From Streptomyces sp. NBC_01750 (GTDB taxonomy: Bacteria > Actinomycetota > Actinomycetes > Streptomycetales > Streptomycetaceae), in the NCBI RefSeq assembly GCF_035918095.1, contig NZ_CP109137.1, forward strand, positions 1,054,001-1,118,000: DNA of 64,000 nt, given 5' to 3'. The notes beneath the pieces were generated by a model. That model had not been told where the DNA came from. It was given only the letters and a program-made list of their open reading frames with translations, and searched no databases. Below, piece after piece: positions 44,707 to 53,388 of the stretch (position 1 is the stretch's first letter; the number at the start of each line of letters is the position of its first letter). The position numbers and the translations under genes are program-made.

Positions 44707-45422
44707 AGCACCGACTGATGAAGACGCGGGCAGCCATGCGCCGCCACCTCGTCCTCACCGTCGCGACCGCCGTGGTCCTGGTAGCCGCCGTCGCCACGGG
44801 CGTGGCCGAGTTCACGGCCCGCAACATGATCCAGAACCGCATCGCCGAAGCAGCCCCCTCCCTCGGCGACAACGTGGCGGTCAGCGTGGCCGGCGACTGG
44901 GTCCTGTGGGACCTGGCACACAAGAACATCCCCAGACTCGACATCAGCAGCGACGACGCCCACCTCGGACCCCTCTCCCAGGTCTCCGTCCACGCACGGC
45001 TCGACGACGTCCGCCTCGGCGGCACGGCCACCGTCGGCAGCACCCACGCCCAGGTGACCGCCCGGACGCAGTCCCTCGCCGCCGCGATCCAGACCGTCGC
45101 CCCGTCCATGCCTGTCGCCTCGGTCACCACCGACCCGGCGAGGGGAACCGTCCTCGCCGCCGTCGGCCCGGCCGGCGCCGGACAGCTGACGCTGCGTCCC
45201 GTACTCAAGGACGGGAAGGTGACCCTCGCCGTCGACGGGCTCACCGTGTTCGGCCGCTCAATCCCCACCAGCCGGCTCGGGATGGGCAACGGCGGCCCTG
45301 GATCTGCGCCGGGCGCGCAGAAGGACTACCCGCTCGGACTCAAAGCCACGTCCGTGCACGTCCGGCCGGACGGCCTGCACATCGCCCTGACGGGCGGCCC
45401 CAGCACCCTGGCCGGCGCCTGA
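44703..45422 (+). CDS. DUF2993 (LmeA-like) lipid-binding envelope protein
   Basis: A 239-residue exported or membrane-anchored protein. An N-terminal hydrophobic helix (HLVLTVATAVVLVAAVATGVA) precedes a DUF2993 domain (ARNMIQNRIAEAAPSLGDN, VSVAGDWVLWDLAHKNIPRL, DVRLGGTATVG, LKATSVHVRPDGLHIALTG). The family includes LmeA, a phospholipid-binding protein of the mycobacterial envelope. Translational coupling to the MMPL transporter suggests joint work in lipid handling at the membrane. Immediately followed by the IS graveyard. Confidence 0.85.
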   Translation: MKHRLMKTRAAMRRHLVLTVATAVVLVAAVATGVAEFTARNMIQNRIAEAAPSLGDNVAVSVAGDWVLWDLAHKNIPRLDISSDDAHLGPLSQVSVHARLDDVRLGGTATVGSTHAQVTARTQSLAAAIQTVAPSMPVASVTTDPARGTVLAAVGPAGAGQLTLRPVLKDGKVTLAVDGLTVFGRSIPTSRLGMGNGGPGSAPGAQKDYPLGLKATSVHVRPDGLHIALTGGPSTLAGA

Positions 45423-45449
45423 CGACCGGATACGCCACACACATCAGCG

Positions 45450-46466
45450 GGGCTTGCAGCGGTACAGCATGCTGGCCGGATGTGGCTCGAAACGTGGGTG
45501 CAGGTTTCCAGGCGCTCGGCGAAGTCGGCGTAGGCAGCGTCGCAGACCGGTGTCGCGAGCGGCGCGGATACGGTTCTCGGCGTGGGCGCGTTGGCGGTGC
45601 CGCAGCTCCAGAGCCGCGATCGGGGTGTTCTTGGTGTTGGTGGCGAAGCAGGTGATCCGCATGCCGTCGGCGTCGGTGAGCGCAACTGGGCGCCGGGGTG
45701 TGGCCGTTCCTTGCGGACGATCAGCCGCATTCCCGTCGGCCAGTCTTTGAGGACGTCGCCGTCGAGCTCGGCCACCCAGGCACCGTCGCGGACCTCGCTG
45801 TCGGGTTCCATGGCCGGCGTCCAGGCCGAATCATCGTGCGCAGGCGGGTCGGATCGTCCCCGGCAAGCCCGGCGACCCCGGCACCGTCACGGACCTATCC
45901 GTCCGGCTCGACAGCCGGCGTCCAGCCCAAAGCCGGCACCTCAGCACGCCTGGGTGAATCGCGTCGGTAAGGATCATCCCCACCGAATACGACAGGCACC
46001 GGCCACGCGCGGCGAGCCGGCCGAGGTACCCGTGGGTGCCGCCGCCGGAGTCAGTGCCGACCAGGGTGCGGCGCCCGCGCCGGTACTTCCTCAGCAGCTG
46101 GGCCAGGGTCAGGCGGGCGATGTCGATGTGGTCGGCGGCAGTGTTGCTACCCACGTTCCCCGGCCGCAGCAGACCCGCCGCGGGCTGCTCCCGGGATCCC
46201 TCGCGGCCGTGGTCGACGAACGCGAACCTCGGGTGATGTCCGACCATCTTCCTCCAGGTCGCGGCGGCGTCCTCCTTCTCGGAGTGCGCCACGACCAGCA
46301 CCCCGTCGATATCCACAATCACCTCGCGGCCCGCGTTCGGGGCCGCCTCGCCGACCAACCGCCGTGCGCGCTCGCGGACTTCAGCCCGTGCCCGGCGGAC
46401 AGCCGCAGGCGCACGAGGACCGGCTGCGGCCAGCACACCGATCAGGCGCGAGACCCGGACACCCAC
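45450..46466 (-). mobile_element. decayed IS1380-family transposase
   Basis: Reverse-strand fragments in several frames match an IS1380-type DDE transposase: REVIVDIDGVLVVAHSEKED, NTAADHIDIARLTLAQLL, RTLVGTDSGGGTHGYL, RGRCLSYSVGMILTDAIH, then in another frame VRDGAWVAELDGDVLKDWP and ITCFATNTKNTPIAALELRH, RAHAENRIRAARDTGLR. The N-terminal ~110 residues and the C-terminus are gone, frames shift at least twice, and a segment near 45884-45932 partly duplicates 45779-45828. No terminal inverted repeats are visible. Inactive remnant. Confidence 0.8.
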
Positions 46467-46536
46467 ACTCGCGAAAGCGCGAGGCTAGAAGCCAGGTATG
46501 ACGGCGTCGAAGCGGCTTCCTCAATCTGGCTCTGTG

Positions 46537-47000
46537 TCAGTCGACCCGGGCTGCAGCCTTCTCGGTGCCGTAGAAAGCTGCCTGCATGAGGCCTTCCATG
46601 TCGGGGCAGAGCTTCTCGCGGCTCAAGGGCTCCTGGGGACCCACGTGGGCGGCTTCGGCCAGGATGATCGAGGTGCCGTCCGGGACGGCGAATCCGGCCT
46701 GTTTCGCAATCCAGGCAGGGCTCTTGCCCACGGCTGCGGGGGTGACCTTTGGCTCCCGCCCGGAGGGAGGGGCGGGGAACAGGTACTGCTCCAGCAGCCC
46801 CTTCTCGTCAGCCGTCGCGAGGTAGGCGTGCTGGTCGCCGAAGAGTGACAGCACGTGGTCCTAGACGTCGGAGTCCAGGATGACGGCCTGTTCCGAGGCG
46901 CAGATCATGCCGTTGTCGAAGGACTTCGACAGCACCAGGTCATTGACCGCGCGTCGCAGGTCGGCACTGTGGTGTACGTAGGCCGGGACGTTGCCGGCGC
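46537..47000 (-). pseudogene. AdhE-type aldehyde dehydrogenase fragment with nonsense codon
   Basis: The reverse strand reads GAGNVPAYVHHSADLRRAVN, DLVLSKSFDNGMICASEQAV, ILDSDV, then a TAG, then DHVLSLFGDQHAYLATADEK, AVGKSPAWIAKQAGFAVPDG and AHVGPQEPLSREKLCP. This is the internal part of the acetaldehyde-CoA dehydrogenase domain of AdhE, including the catalytic Cys (MICASEQ). The TAG at 46861-46863 stands where relatives have Tyr, so TAC to TAG is the likely change. Both ends are lost: the 5' side abuts an IS110 remnant and the 3' side runs into unrelated codons. AdhE-like genes belong to the Streptomyces hypoxia island, consistent with the neighbourhood. Confidence 0.78.
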
Positions 47001-47040
47001 CCAGCGTTGATCGTGCCCTGGATGAGGGCGGGGATCACGC

Positions 47041-47235
47041 GCGATGTTCCTGTCCGCGTTCGCCGCCCTGCACGATCCCGCTTCCCGGACCTACTACGAC
47101 AAGTGCCGATCCCGCGGAAAGACCCACACCCAAGCCCTTCTCCGCCTGGCCCGCCACCGCATCAGCGTGCTGTTCGCGATACTCCGCGACGGCACCTTCT
47201 ACGAACCCCGCGTCCCCCACGCGATGGCTGCATGA
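47041..47235 (+). mobile_element. IS110-family transposase C-terminal remnant
   Basis: About 60 codons, FLSAFAALHDPASRTYYDKC, RSRGKTHTQALLRLARHRIS, VLFAILRDGTFYEPR, match the C-terminal Transposase_20 region of IS110/IS116/IS902 elements, including the conserved YYDKCRSRGK stretch. The catalytic DEDD half is absent. Confidence 0.8.
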
Positions 47236-47262
47236 ACCAGCCCACAGGCAGTTCGACTCACA

Positions 47263-47679
47263 TCAGCATCTTGTGTCGTCTGCCCACACCGAAATCTCCA
47301 CGGCCCCCCTGCGGACAGCTGCTTCCGGGTCCCGGGCAAGCTGCCCGCAGACCGTTGCGACGTCCGGCAAACCGTCCGTTCTCACCAGCGCGTCATGCAC
47401 CCCGGTCTGGATCCAGTCGGCCTGGTGATCGTCAGCCTCGGCAACCGCGACAGCGATGAGCCTTACGGCGGCCACCGTCCCCACCCGGGCCAGCGCCTCT
47501 GCCGTCTGCCGGGTCACCGCCGTGTCCTCGACGTACAGCAACAGCCCCACCAACGCTCCCGCAGCCTCAGGAACCTCAGCGAAGGAAGCAAGGTCATGCC
47601 CGGCACGAACACGTTGCGACCACGAAGGAGACGAGGCCCCAGCCAAGGCCGCCTCCAACCCACTCATCATCTCCGACAC
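47263..47679 (-). CDS. small HEAT-repeat protein
   Basis: A 138-residue soluble alpha-helical protein: MMSGLEAALAGASSPSWSQR, VRAGHDLASFAEVPEAAGAL, TAVTRQTAEALARVGTVAAV, ARDPEAAVRRGAVEISVW. Paired helices with the spacing of HEAT/PBS-lyase repeats suggest a protein-interaction scaffold. Such small HEAT proteins are scattered in Streptomyces, without known function. The frame is intact, unlike its neighbours. Confidence 0.72.
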   Translation of the reverse strand: MSEMMSGLEAALAGASSPSWSQRVRAGHDLASFAEVPEAAGALVGLLLYVEDTAVTRQTAEALARVGTVAAVRLIAVAVAEADDHQADWIQTGVHDALVRTDGLPDVATVCGQLARDPEAAVRRGAVEISVWADDTRC

Positions 47680-48478
47680 GACCAGACAGTCTCATGCCCC
47701 ACGTCGAAGTTCGACCCTGGACCGAAGCTGCCCACCCGCTTGACCAAGGACATAGAGGCACCCCCCGCTCCTTGCCGGCCACCTCCTCGCGCCGCACCTT
47801 CAGGTGCCCCTCAATCCCGACGGCTTCACCCTGGCCGCCTAATGCCCCACGCTCCCACCCCCGACGGGGACTCCGCTTCTGACCTGCACACACGCCAAGT
47901 GCTTCTCACAAGCTGCGATCCGGGGTAGGACTTCTTGGCACTTTGGTACAGCCCCGATCGCGCAGGTCACTGCGGGCTAGTGGTCGCGCACCAGCGGCGG
48001 GCGACGGCAGGCGCCATGCGCTTGCCACGCAAGGTGTCGAGGCCGCGCTGCCGAGTAGAGCTCCAACCGCGCATCCACTCCTGCATCTTTCAGGCCCTCT
48101 CAAGAAGCATGGACGTGAGCCGGGAAATCGCCGAGGCCATTACGCTGTCGCCCGCATGGTCCGTTCCTGGGACCTGCAGACTTCCGCGGCGGCAATGCGA
48201 GGACGACCAGTCGGGCGACGTACCTGCCCAAACATGTGTGCGTGGGGCCGGAGAACCGCGTCCACTGACGGTGGAAATGCAAGCTCTCCACCACTCTGCA
48301 GATCAAAGTCTCCGTCGACAGCCCGCAGCACAGCCGAACGCCTCAACGCTGGAACGGGAACCGTCGATTCCTACAGCCAACGGCGACTCCATCTCCCACC
48401 GCCCTTCGGCCTACTCCTGATCGTACTCAGGCCGTGACACCACGAGGGGCGTTCCGACCCGCAAGATGAGGAGTTCTG
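47680..48478. other. non-coding/decayed stretch between HEAT gene and hydrogenase protease
   Basis: Nearly 800 bp with weak codon bias in all frames and no recognisable family. It is probably gene debris continuing the graveyard to its left. A possible AGGGGCGTTCCGACCC palindrome at 48445-48460 is too weak and too close to the next start to call. Confidence 0.45.
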
Positions 48479-48979
48479 ATGCAGTCCGAGACGCGTACCG
48501 TGGTTGTCGGCGTCGGCAATGACTTCCGGCGCGACGACGGGATCGGTTGGGCGGTGGTGGAGACGCTGCGTAGCCGCGCCTCGGTCGAGCCCCTCGCCTC
48601 CGGGACGGAGCTGCGCATCTGCGGCGGGGATCCCGTCCGGCTCATCGAGTGGTGGGAGAACGCGGATCTCGCCGTGGTGATCGATGCGGCACGCGTCCAG
48701 CCCGGCCATCCGGGCCGTGTGCACCGAATGGAGCTGGGCTCCCGGCAACCGGCCCGGTCCGCGACCGCGAGCTCACACGGATTCGGCCTCGGCGAAGCAT
48801 GGGGCCTCGCCCAGGTGCTCGGGCGGCTGCCGCATCGGCTTGTGATCTACGCCGTCGAGGTTGCCGATGCTTCCGTGGGCAGGGGCCTCTCCCCCATGGT
48901 TGCGGCGGCGGTCGAATCCGTCGCCGACAGCGTTATCTCCGAGATCGTGCGCCACCGGGAAGGTCCGGTGCCCGACTGA
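48479..48979 (+). CDS. [NiFe] hydrogenase maturation protease (HycI/HyaD family)
   Basis: A 166-residue endopeptidase that trims the C-terminus of the hydrogenase large subunit after nickel insertion. The family signature GNDFRRDDGIGWAVVE near the N-terminus supplies the nickel-binding Asp; a second conserved acidic region is DLAVVIDAARVQPGHPG, and SSHGFGLGEAWGLAQVLG carries the conserved His. Length is normal. The presumed substrate is the large subunit encoded at 60361-61752, which ends in DPCxxCxxH plus a 17-residue tail. Start at 48479 follows GATGAGGAG. Confidence 0.88.
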   Translation: MQSETRTVVVGVGNDFRRDDGIGWAVVETLRSRASVEPLASGTELRICGGDPVRLIEWWENADLAVVIDAARVQPGHPGRVHRMELGSRQPARSATASSHGFGLGEAWGLAQVLGRLPHRLVIYAVEVADASVGRGLSPMVAAAVESVADSVISEIVRHREGPVPD

Positions 48980-49128
48980 GCTGATGTGCGGCGTGCAGAG
49001 CATCGGCTCGGCAGTCGGAAGAGGGGGCCGGGCCGCCGTCCGGCTCAGCTCCGTTGTCCCGAGCAGCCCTGTGGTCGACGTGCCTGCGCGCAGACGCTGG
49101 GGGAGTCACCGAAGGTGAGAGGTCTGCC

Positions 49129-49788
49129 ATGACCGAGACAATGAAGGCGCCTCAGCAGGCAAGTCGCCCCATCACCCAGCACGAGGAGCACGCACTCCTC
49201 ACGGATGGCACAACTGTGCGCATCCGCCCGGTCCTGCCCAGTGATCACGAGCGGGTGTTGGCTCTGTACGAGGTGATGTCCCCGGAGAACCTGCGGCTGC
49301 GGTTCTTTACCACGAACCGGCGCTTGGCAGAGCGCTCAGCAGACCGGCTGTGTGCCTCGGCCATTCCGGGCCGCCGAGCGTTGCTCGCCGAGTCGGACGA
49401 GGCGCTCGTCGACCTCGCCGAGTACGAGCGGTTCGACTACGATCGCGACGAGGTCTGGGCCTCCCTGGCTCCCGATGAGGCCAGGTGTATTGCCGGGCTT
49501 CTGCTGTTCCAGGCCGAGGCCGTGGAACCTCGGCCGCCCAACCCTGCGGGACACGCCGAAGGCGGTTCCGATATCCGGCGACTCCTACCAAATATCACTG
49601 CGAGGACATGTACTGACTGTCGATCAGCCCCTTGCGGAAGGTGGCCCACGATACGGCTCCCACGCCAGTGGAACTTCTCAGCCAACACGGGGCCAGGGTT
49701 CCAGCACGGCGCCCTGAAGCCTCAGGCGTCGGTGCCCTCGCCGGACAAGGGGCACAGTGACCACCGGGCCGGCGAACCGTACGAGTAG
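49129..49788 (+). pseudogene. truncated GNAT-domain protein (protein acetyltransferase-like)
   Basis: The first ~105 residues (TQHEEHALLTDGTTVRIRPV, HERVLALYEVMSPENLRLRF, IPGRRALLAESDEALVDLAE) match the N-terminal half of GNAT domains found in large bifunctional acetyltransferase/acyl-CoA-synthetase proteins of dormancy regulons. After LAEYERF the GNAT core that binds acetyl-CoA (RGxGxG/A) is absent and the frame continues into unrelated, proline-rich sequence to 49788. The start at 49129 follows GGTGAGAGG. Most likely a deletion remnant; a short novel protein cannot be excluded. Confidence 0.62.
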
Positions 49789-49891
49789 TGAGGCGACACC
49801 AACACCGGGACGCTGCCTACCCGCGGCCCGAAACAGCGCGACCTGATGATCCCGCTTCACGGCTGGTCCCGCGGGGCCGACGGCGTCCTTC

Positions 49892-49907
49892 AGGGACCTT
49901 CGGGCCT
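49892..49907. promoter_or_regulatory. Dos-box-like palindrome upstream of hsp20
   Basis: AGGGACCTTCGGGCCT, 88 bp before the start codon of the Hsp20 gene; it fits the pattern GGGNC-N4-GGNCC shared by several promoters in this island. Confidence 0.5.
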
Positions 49908-49995
49908 CGTTTCGGCCTGGTTGGCCCACTGTGCCGAGGCGCGTGGCGCAGTTGACTGGACGTGTCGCAACCAGAGGAACCGAGGAGGCCCGATC

Positions 49996-50418
49996 ATGGC
50001 TGTACTCGCACGCAAGCAGAAGTTCCCCTTCCCCGACCTGCCGGATTGGTTCGAGGCCTTTCCGAGCCGGTTCACCATGCCTGCGATGGCCGACCTGTAT
50101 CCCATGAGGCTCGAGGAGTACACCGAGAACGACCGGTACATCGTCCGGGCGGAGCTCCCGGGCATCGAGGTCAAGGAGCTGGACGTCACCGTGGAGGACG
50201 GCGTCCTCACCATCAAGGCAGAGCGCACCGAGCGCGATGTGGACAAGAACCGCAGCGAGATTCGTTACGGGTCCCTCGCGCGCAGTATGACCCTGCCCAA
50301 GAGTGCCGACGAGGACGACGTCCGCGCCGAGTACGTCGACGGCATGCTCACGATCAGCGTGGGCCTCGGCCAGGAGAAGTCGGAGACGAAGCACATCGAG
50401 GTCAGGCATCCCGCGTGA
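49996..50418 (+). CDS. Hsp20 / alpha-crystallin small heat-shock protein
   Basis: A 140-residue holdase chaperone. The alpha-crystallin domain runs from about EEYTENDRYIVRAELPGIEV through ELDVTVEDGVLTIKAERTER, RYGSLARSMTLPKSADED and EYVDGMLTISVGL, with a short IEV tail motif (HIEVRHP). It is the counterpart of the mycobacterial Acr/HspX class in a dormancy island. Start at 49996 follows GAGGAGG. Transcribed alone, with a Dos-box-like palindrome ~90 bp upstream. Confidence 0.95.
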   Translation: MAVLARKQKFPFPDLPDWFEAFPSRFTMPAMADLYPMRLEEYTENDRYIVRAELPGIEVKELDVTVEDGVLTIKAERTERDVDKNRSEIRYGSLARSMTLPKSADEDDVRAEYVDGMLTISVGLGQEKSETKHIEVRHPA

Positions 50419-50619
50419 CGGGCCTCGGCGGGCTGCCCGTAGGAAACGGCCACGCCTGCCCGGGCCCCTCAAGTCGAGCCGGCCCGGACAGGCCTCTCTC
50501 ATGAGCCCGGTCCGCGTCACCCGAGCTCAGCCTCACCGCTCGCGGGTTCCGAGGCGACGTGAACGAAACGACAGGGGGGTCCGTCCCCCCAGGGACGTCA
50601 GGAAAGGAGTGGCGAGGCG

Positions 50620-51023
50620 ATGAGGCATCGCAGTGTTGCTGACCTGATGACGCCCAAGGCCGTCGGGGTTCAGCGGGGCACCGCGTTCAAGGAGATGGCG
50701 CGGCTCCTCGACGAGTACGGCATCACCGCCGTGCCGGTCGTGGACGAAACGAGCGGCGAAACGAGCGGCCCGTCGGTGTGGTGTCGGAAGCGGACCTGCT
50801 GCACAGGCTGAGGTCCTGGAGCGGCGCGAGTACCGCCGAGGGGTTGATGACCAGCCCGCCCGTGGTGGCGCTGCCCGGAAGGCCGCGCGGTGTCCTCACG
50901 GCGGACGGGCGGGCGGCGGGGGTCTCGCCCACCCACTCGCCCATCGCCACACGACGAGTCTGGCCCTGCCGCTCACGCGGCAGGGCCAGAACCCAAGATC
51001 TTCAAGAGCCTTCTAGGAAGTGA
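50620..51023 (+). pseudogene. CBS-domain protein remnant, frameshifted and shortened
   Basis: The frame opens RHRSVADLMTPKAVGVQRGT, AFKEMARLLDEYGITAVPVV, the start of a CBS domain, then runs into a 12-bp direct duplication (GAAACGAGCGGC twice at about 50746-50769). After it the CBS homology continues in another frame (GVVSEADLLHRLRS, AEGLMTSPPVVALPG) and stops shortly into the second CBS motif. The C-terminal half and any BON domain are gone. Such CBS proteins bind adenine nucleotides and recur several times in this island; this one should be dead. Ribosome site AAAGGAG precedes the ATG. Confidence 0.8.
50960..50989. terminator. hairpin terminator after CBS remnant
   Basis: Perfect 13-bp inverted repeat (CTGGCCCTGCCGC / GCGGCAGGGCCAG) with a 4-nt loop. 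Confidence 0.75.
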
Positions 51024-51229
51024 CCGGCGCGGCCCCACGTGTGTCAATCACGAGGGCACTTCGCCACAGCCGGACTGGTAAACCCGGCACTGCTGCGTTG
51101 GCCCCGCAGGGGCCAAATCCGCGCCTCACTATTTCTGACCACCAGCCAGCTCTGCGACCCCGCCCCCGCCGTGCACCCTTCGTAGCGGCCGTACACCCTT
51201 CGTAGCGAGGACGGCCTGGTGGTACCACG

Positions 51230-51865
51230 TCACCTTCCTCGGCGCCCGGACCAGTAGGGCTCAACCGTCCCCCATTCCGTATCCCATGCCTCCAGGGTCC
51301 GTCGCTCGAGGCGGCGTCCCCGAAGGCCGAGCACGCCTAGGGAAACGGCAGAGAGCCCGACGAACGCAGACAGGCCCGCAACCGCCGACGCCGCGGCCAC
51401 GTCGACGATTCCGCGTGGTTTCGGCGCGAGCTGACCGTCCCGGGTCACCCAGATCTGCTCCACACTGCCGGACTCGGTACCGGCGGGGACCTCGAGGGCA
51501 CCCCGGTGAACGGTTCCTTGGAAGCGCCACGTCGCCTGGGCCAAGGCCTCACGCACGACACCCGATCGCGTGTCGCCGGCCCCTGCTTCCGCCTTCGTGA
51601 CGGTGATCGCCCTGACCTGCTGGCGCTGCTGCGCCTCGAGGAGGGCGCGGTGTTGCTCGCTGTTCCAGGTCATCCAGGCAGCTGCCACCGCCAGGGACAG
51701 CGCCACCACCACGGAGAGGGCGAATTCCACCACCAGACGGCTGCGGGCTCGGTCGACGGGGCGGCTCAGCGCGCGCGCTTCCCGTCCGGCTGCGCGGAGC
51801 AGGTGGCGCCAGAGAGTGTCCCGTGCGGCTCCAGGCGGCCGCGGTCCGGAAAGTTCCTGCGACAT
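51230..51865 (-). CDS. Rv1733c-like transmembrane protein
   Basis: A 211-residue protein with two membrane helices: ~50-75 (LVVEFALSVVVALSLAVAAA) and ~165-190 (AAASAVAGLSAFVGLSAVSL), bracketing an extracytoplasmic domain containing ATWRFQGTVHRGALEVPAGT and SVEQIWVTRDGQLAPKP. The layout and motifs match the Rv1733c family, whose founder is a DosR-regulated latency antigen of M. tuberculosis; function is unknown. Start at 51865 follows GGGAGG. A Dos-box-like palindrome lies about 120 bp upstream. Confidence 0.82.
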   Translation of the reverse strand: MSQELSGPRPPGAARDTLWRHLLRAAGREARALSRPVDRARSRLVVEFALSVVVALSLAVAAAWMTWNSEQHRALLEAQQRQQVRAITVTKAEAGAGDTRSGVVREALAQATWRFQGTVHRGALEVPAGTESGSVEQIWVTRDGQLAPKPRGIVDVAAASAVAGLSAFVGLSAVSLGVLGLRGRRLERRTLEAWDTEWGTVEPYWSGRRGR

Positions 51866-51983
51866 GACGGGCCTCCCTGCATCGACCGCGGCACGGGCGG
51901 TGTCCACCGCGTCCCGGCTTCGGCGTCGTCTCCACGCTCGGTGATGTGGAGCCTCCCGTCATGAGTCATCAGTCCCTGTCATC

Positions 51984-51997
51984 AGGCCGACCGGCCC
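51984..51997. promoter_or_regulatory. Dos-box-like palindrome upstream of Rv1733c-like gene
   Basis: AGGCCGACCGGCCC (reading GGGCCGGTCGGCCT on the gene's strand), about 120 bp before its start. Confidence 0.45.
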
Positions 51998-52121
51998 AAC
52001 GAGGCTGCCCCCTTCGGGCGCGGCACCGCATCACCCGGAGGCATCCGGTGCCGCCGTCGCCTCAGCTGCCTTGAAATGACACAGCGTCCCATCGACCGAG
52101 TGCACAGTGCACCTCCGGCAC

Positions 52122-52988
52122 TCATACCGCCGTGAGGTGATCAACCACCTCGGTCACGTCGGCCAGTCCCCCAATCCGGGTGAGGAGCCGCTGTGCGTCG
52201 CCACGGGCCATCTGTCCGCGCACATCGACAGCCCCGTTACGAACGGTGACCGTCACCGTCTCCTGGGCGGAGGGGAAATCCTTGGCGAGAATCTTGGACT
52301 CGATCTCCTCCTGGATCCCGGCGTCGTCCCTAACCAGGGCGCTCAGCAGGACGTTCCTTCTCACGACACCGACCAGGTGCCCTTCCTTGTCTGACACGGG
52401 CAGTCTCTTGAGGCGCGAGAGTGAGGCGAGCCATGCCGCCTCGGCGACGGTCGCTTCGGGGTGCACCGTGATCGCCGGCGCGGTCATGAGGTCCTCCGCG
52501 GTCTGGGCGCGTGCGCTGTCGTGCAGCCGCCGACGCACAAGGGCGCCACGCGCACCGGGCTCGTGGCCCGATGCCTCGACGGCGGCCTTCGCCAGCAAGT
52601 CGGATTCCGACACCACGCCCTTCACCCGACCGTCGGTGGCGGTCACGGGCAACGATCCGACGCCTGCGTCGGTCAGAGCCCGGGCAATCGCCAGCAAGGA
52701 TGCATCGCCGCGCACCGATGCAGCCGAGACGTCCATGACGTCGCGGACCAGCAGCGGAATGGCCTCCGTGTCGGACGCGGGTGGAACCTGCTGCGCTCCC
52801 GTCCTGTGAGGAGGGAGCGGTGACCGAGCCACCGGATGGCGAGCCGCGGCCTGCCGGGCGAACGCCGTCGCCACTGCGCCGAGATGCCGAAGCAGCGTGT
52901 GCTGCTCTCGGGGTTCGTCGGCGCGGCTCCCCTCGCCCACGACGCGGCGGGCGTCGGCGCCGGACACAGGGCCTTCGCGCTCGTTCAT
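52122..52988 (-). CDS. CBS-CBS-BON domain protein
   Basis: A 288-residue cytoplasmic protein. After a ~75-residue polar leader, two CBS motifs (LLVRDVMDVSAASVRGDASL through GVVSESDLLAKAAVEA, and AEDLMTAPAITVHPEATVAE through GVVRRNVLLSALVRDD) form a Bateman module for adenine-nucleotide sensing. A C-terminal BON domain follows (VTVTVRNGAVDVRGQMARGD ... GLADVTEVVDHL). Start at 52988 follows GAGGAGGC. It is the only full-length CBS protein in the island; at least three other copies here are broken. A Dos-box-like palindrome lies ~65 bp upstream. Confidence 0.92.
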   Translation of the reverse strand: MNEREGPVSGADARRVVGEGSRADEPREQHTLLRHLGAVATAFARQAAARHPVARSPLPPHRTGAQQVPPASDTEAIPLLVRDVMDVSAASVRGDASLLAIARALTDAGVGSLPVTATDGRVKGVVSESDLLAKAAVEASGHEPGARGALVRRRLHDSARAQTAEDLMTAPAITVHPEATVAEAAWLASLSRLKRLPVSDKEGHLVGVVRRNVLLSALVRDDAGIQEEIESKILAKDFPSAQETVTVTVRNGAVDVRGQMARGDAQRLLTRIGGLADVTEVVDHLTAV

Positions 52989-53050
52989 GGCTGCCTCCTC
53001 GCTCGGAGGGACTCTTCGAACAATCCTTCTCGATCGGGGGCTGTGCCCCA

Positions 53051-53066
53051 AGGTCCGATCGGCCCT
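53051..53066. promoter_or_regulatory. Dos-box-like palindrome upstream of CBS-BON gene
   Basis: AGGTCCGATCGGCCCT, or AGGGCCGATCGGACCT on the gene strand: near-perfect 16-bp palindrome, ~63 bp before the start. Confidence 0.55.
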
Positions 53067-53268
53067 CTCTGAGCGGCGGACGGTCCCCGTCGGACGCTCG
53101 GCTCGGGCGCCCGAAGACCGTCGCCGCCGTGCAGGCTCCGCCGCCTCCGCACCTGCGCCGAGGCTGACGACGACGTCCTTCGTCGCCCGGGAGCGAGACC
53201 CGCGCCGAGCGCGCCCGCACCGGCATCGGAGGGCCTGGTTTCCCGTTCTGGACCGAACGTCCCCTTGC

Positions 53269-53285
53269 AGGGACGTATGGCCCCT
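53269..53285. promoter_or_regulatory. Dos-box-like palindrome upstream of ppdK remnant
   Basis: AGGGACGTATGGCCCCT, about 104 bp before the remnant's ATG. Confidence 0.5.
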
Positions 53286-53388
53286 CTCCCCCAGCACCCG
53301 TACCGGATCAGCGTGGAGCTACACGGGCAGCGGCCCGCCCCGTGGGGGAAACGATGATGACCGATGACCGCAGGGACAGGCGGGACAG

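Larger units (their letters stand above)
52989..53388. promoter_or_regulatory. divergent regulatory region, CBS-BON / ppdK remnant
   Basis: Four hundred bp without a gene that carries promoters for both sides, including the two Dos-box-like palindromes listed separately. Confidence 0.5.

Noticed and set aside
47935..48437. Overlapping forward ORFs of ~160 codons
   Set aside because: No codon bias, no family resemblance and two equally open frames; treated as debris.
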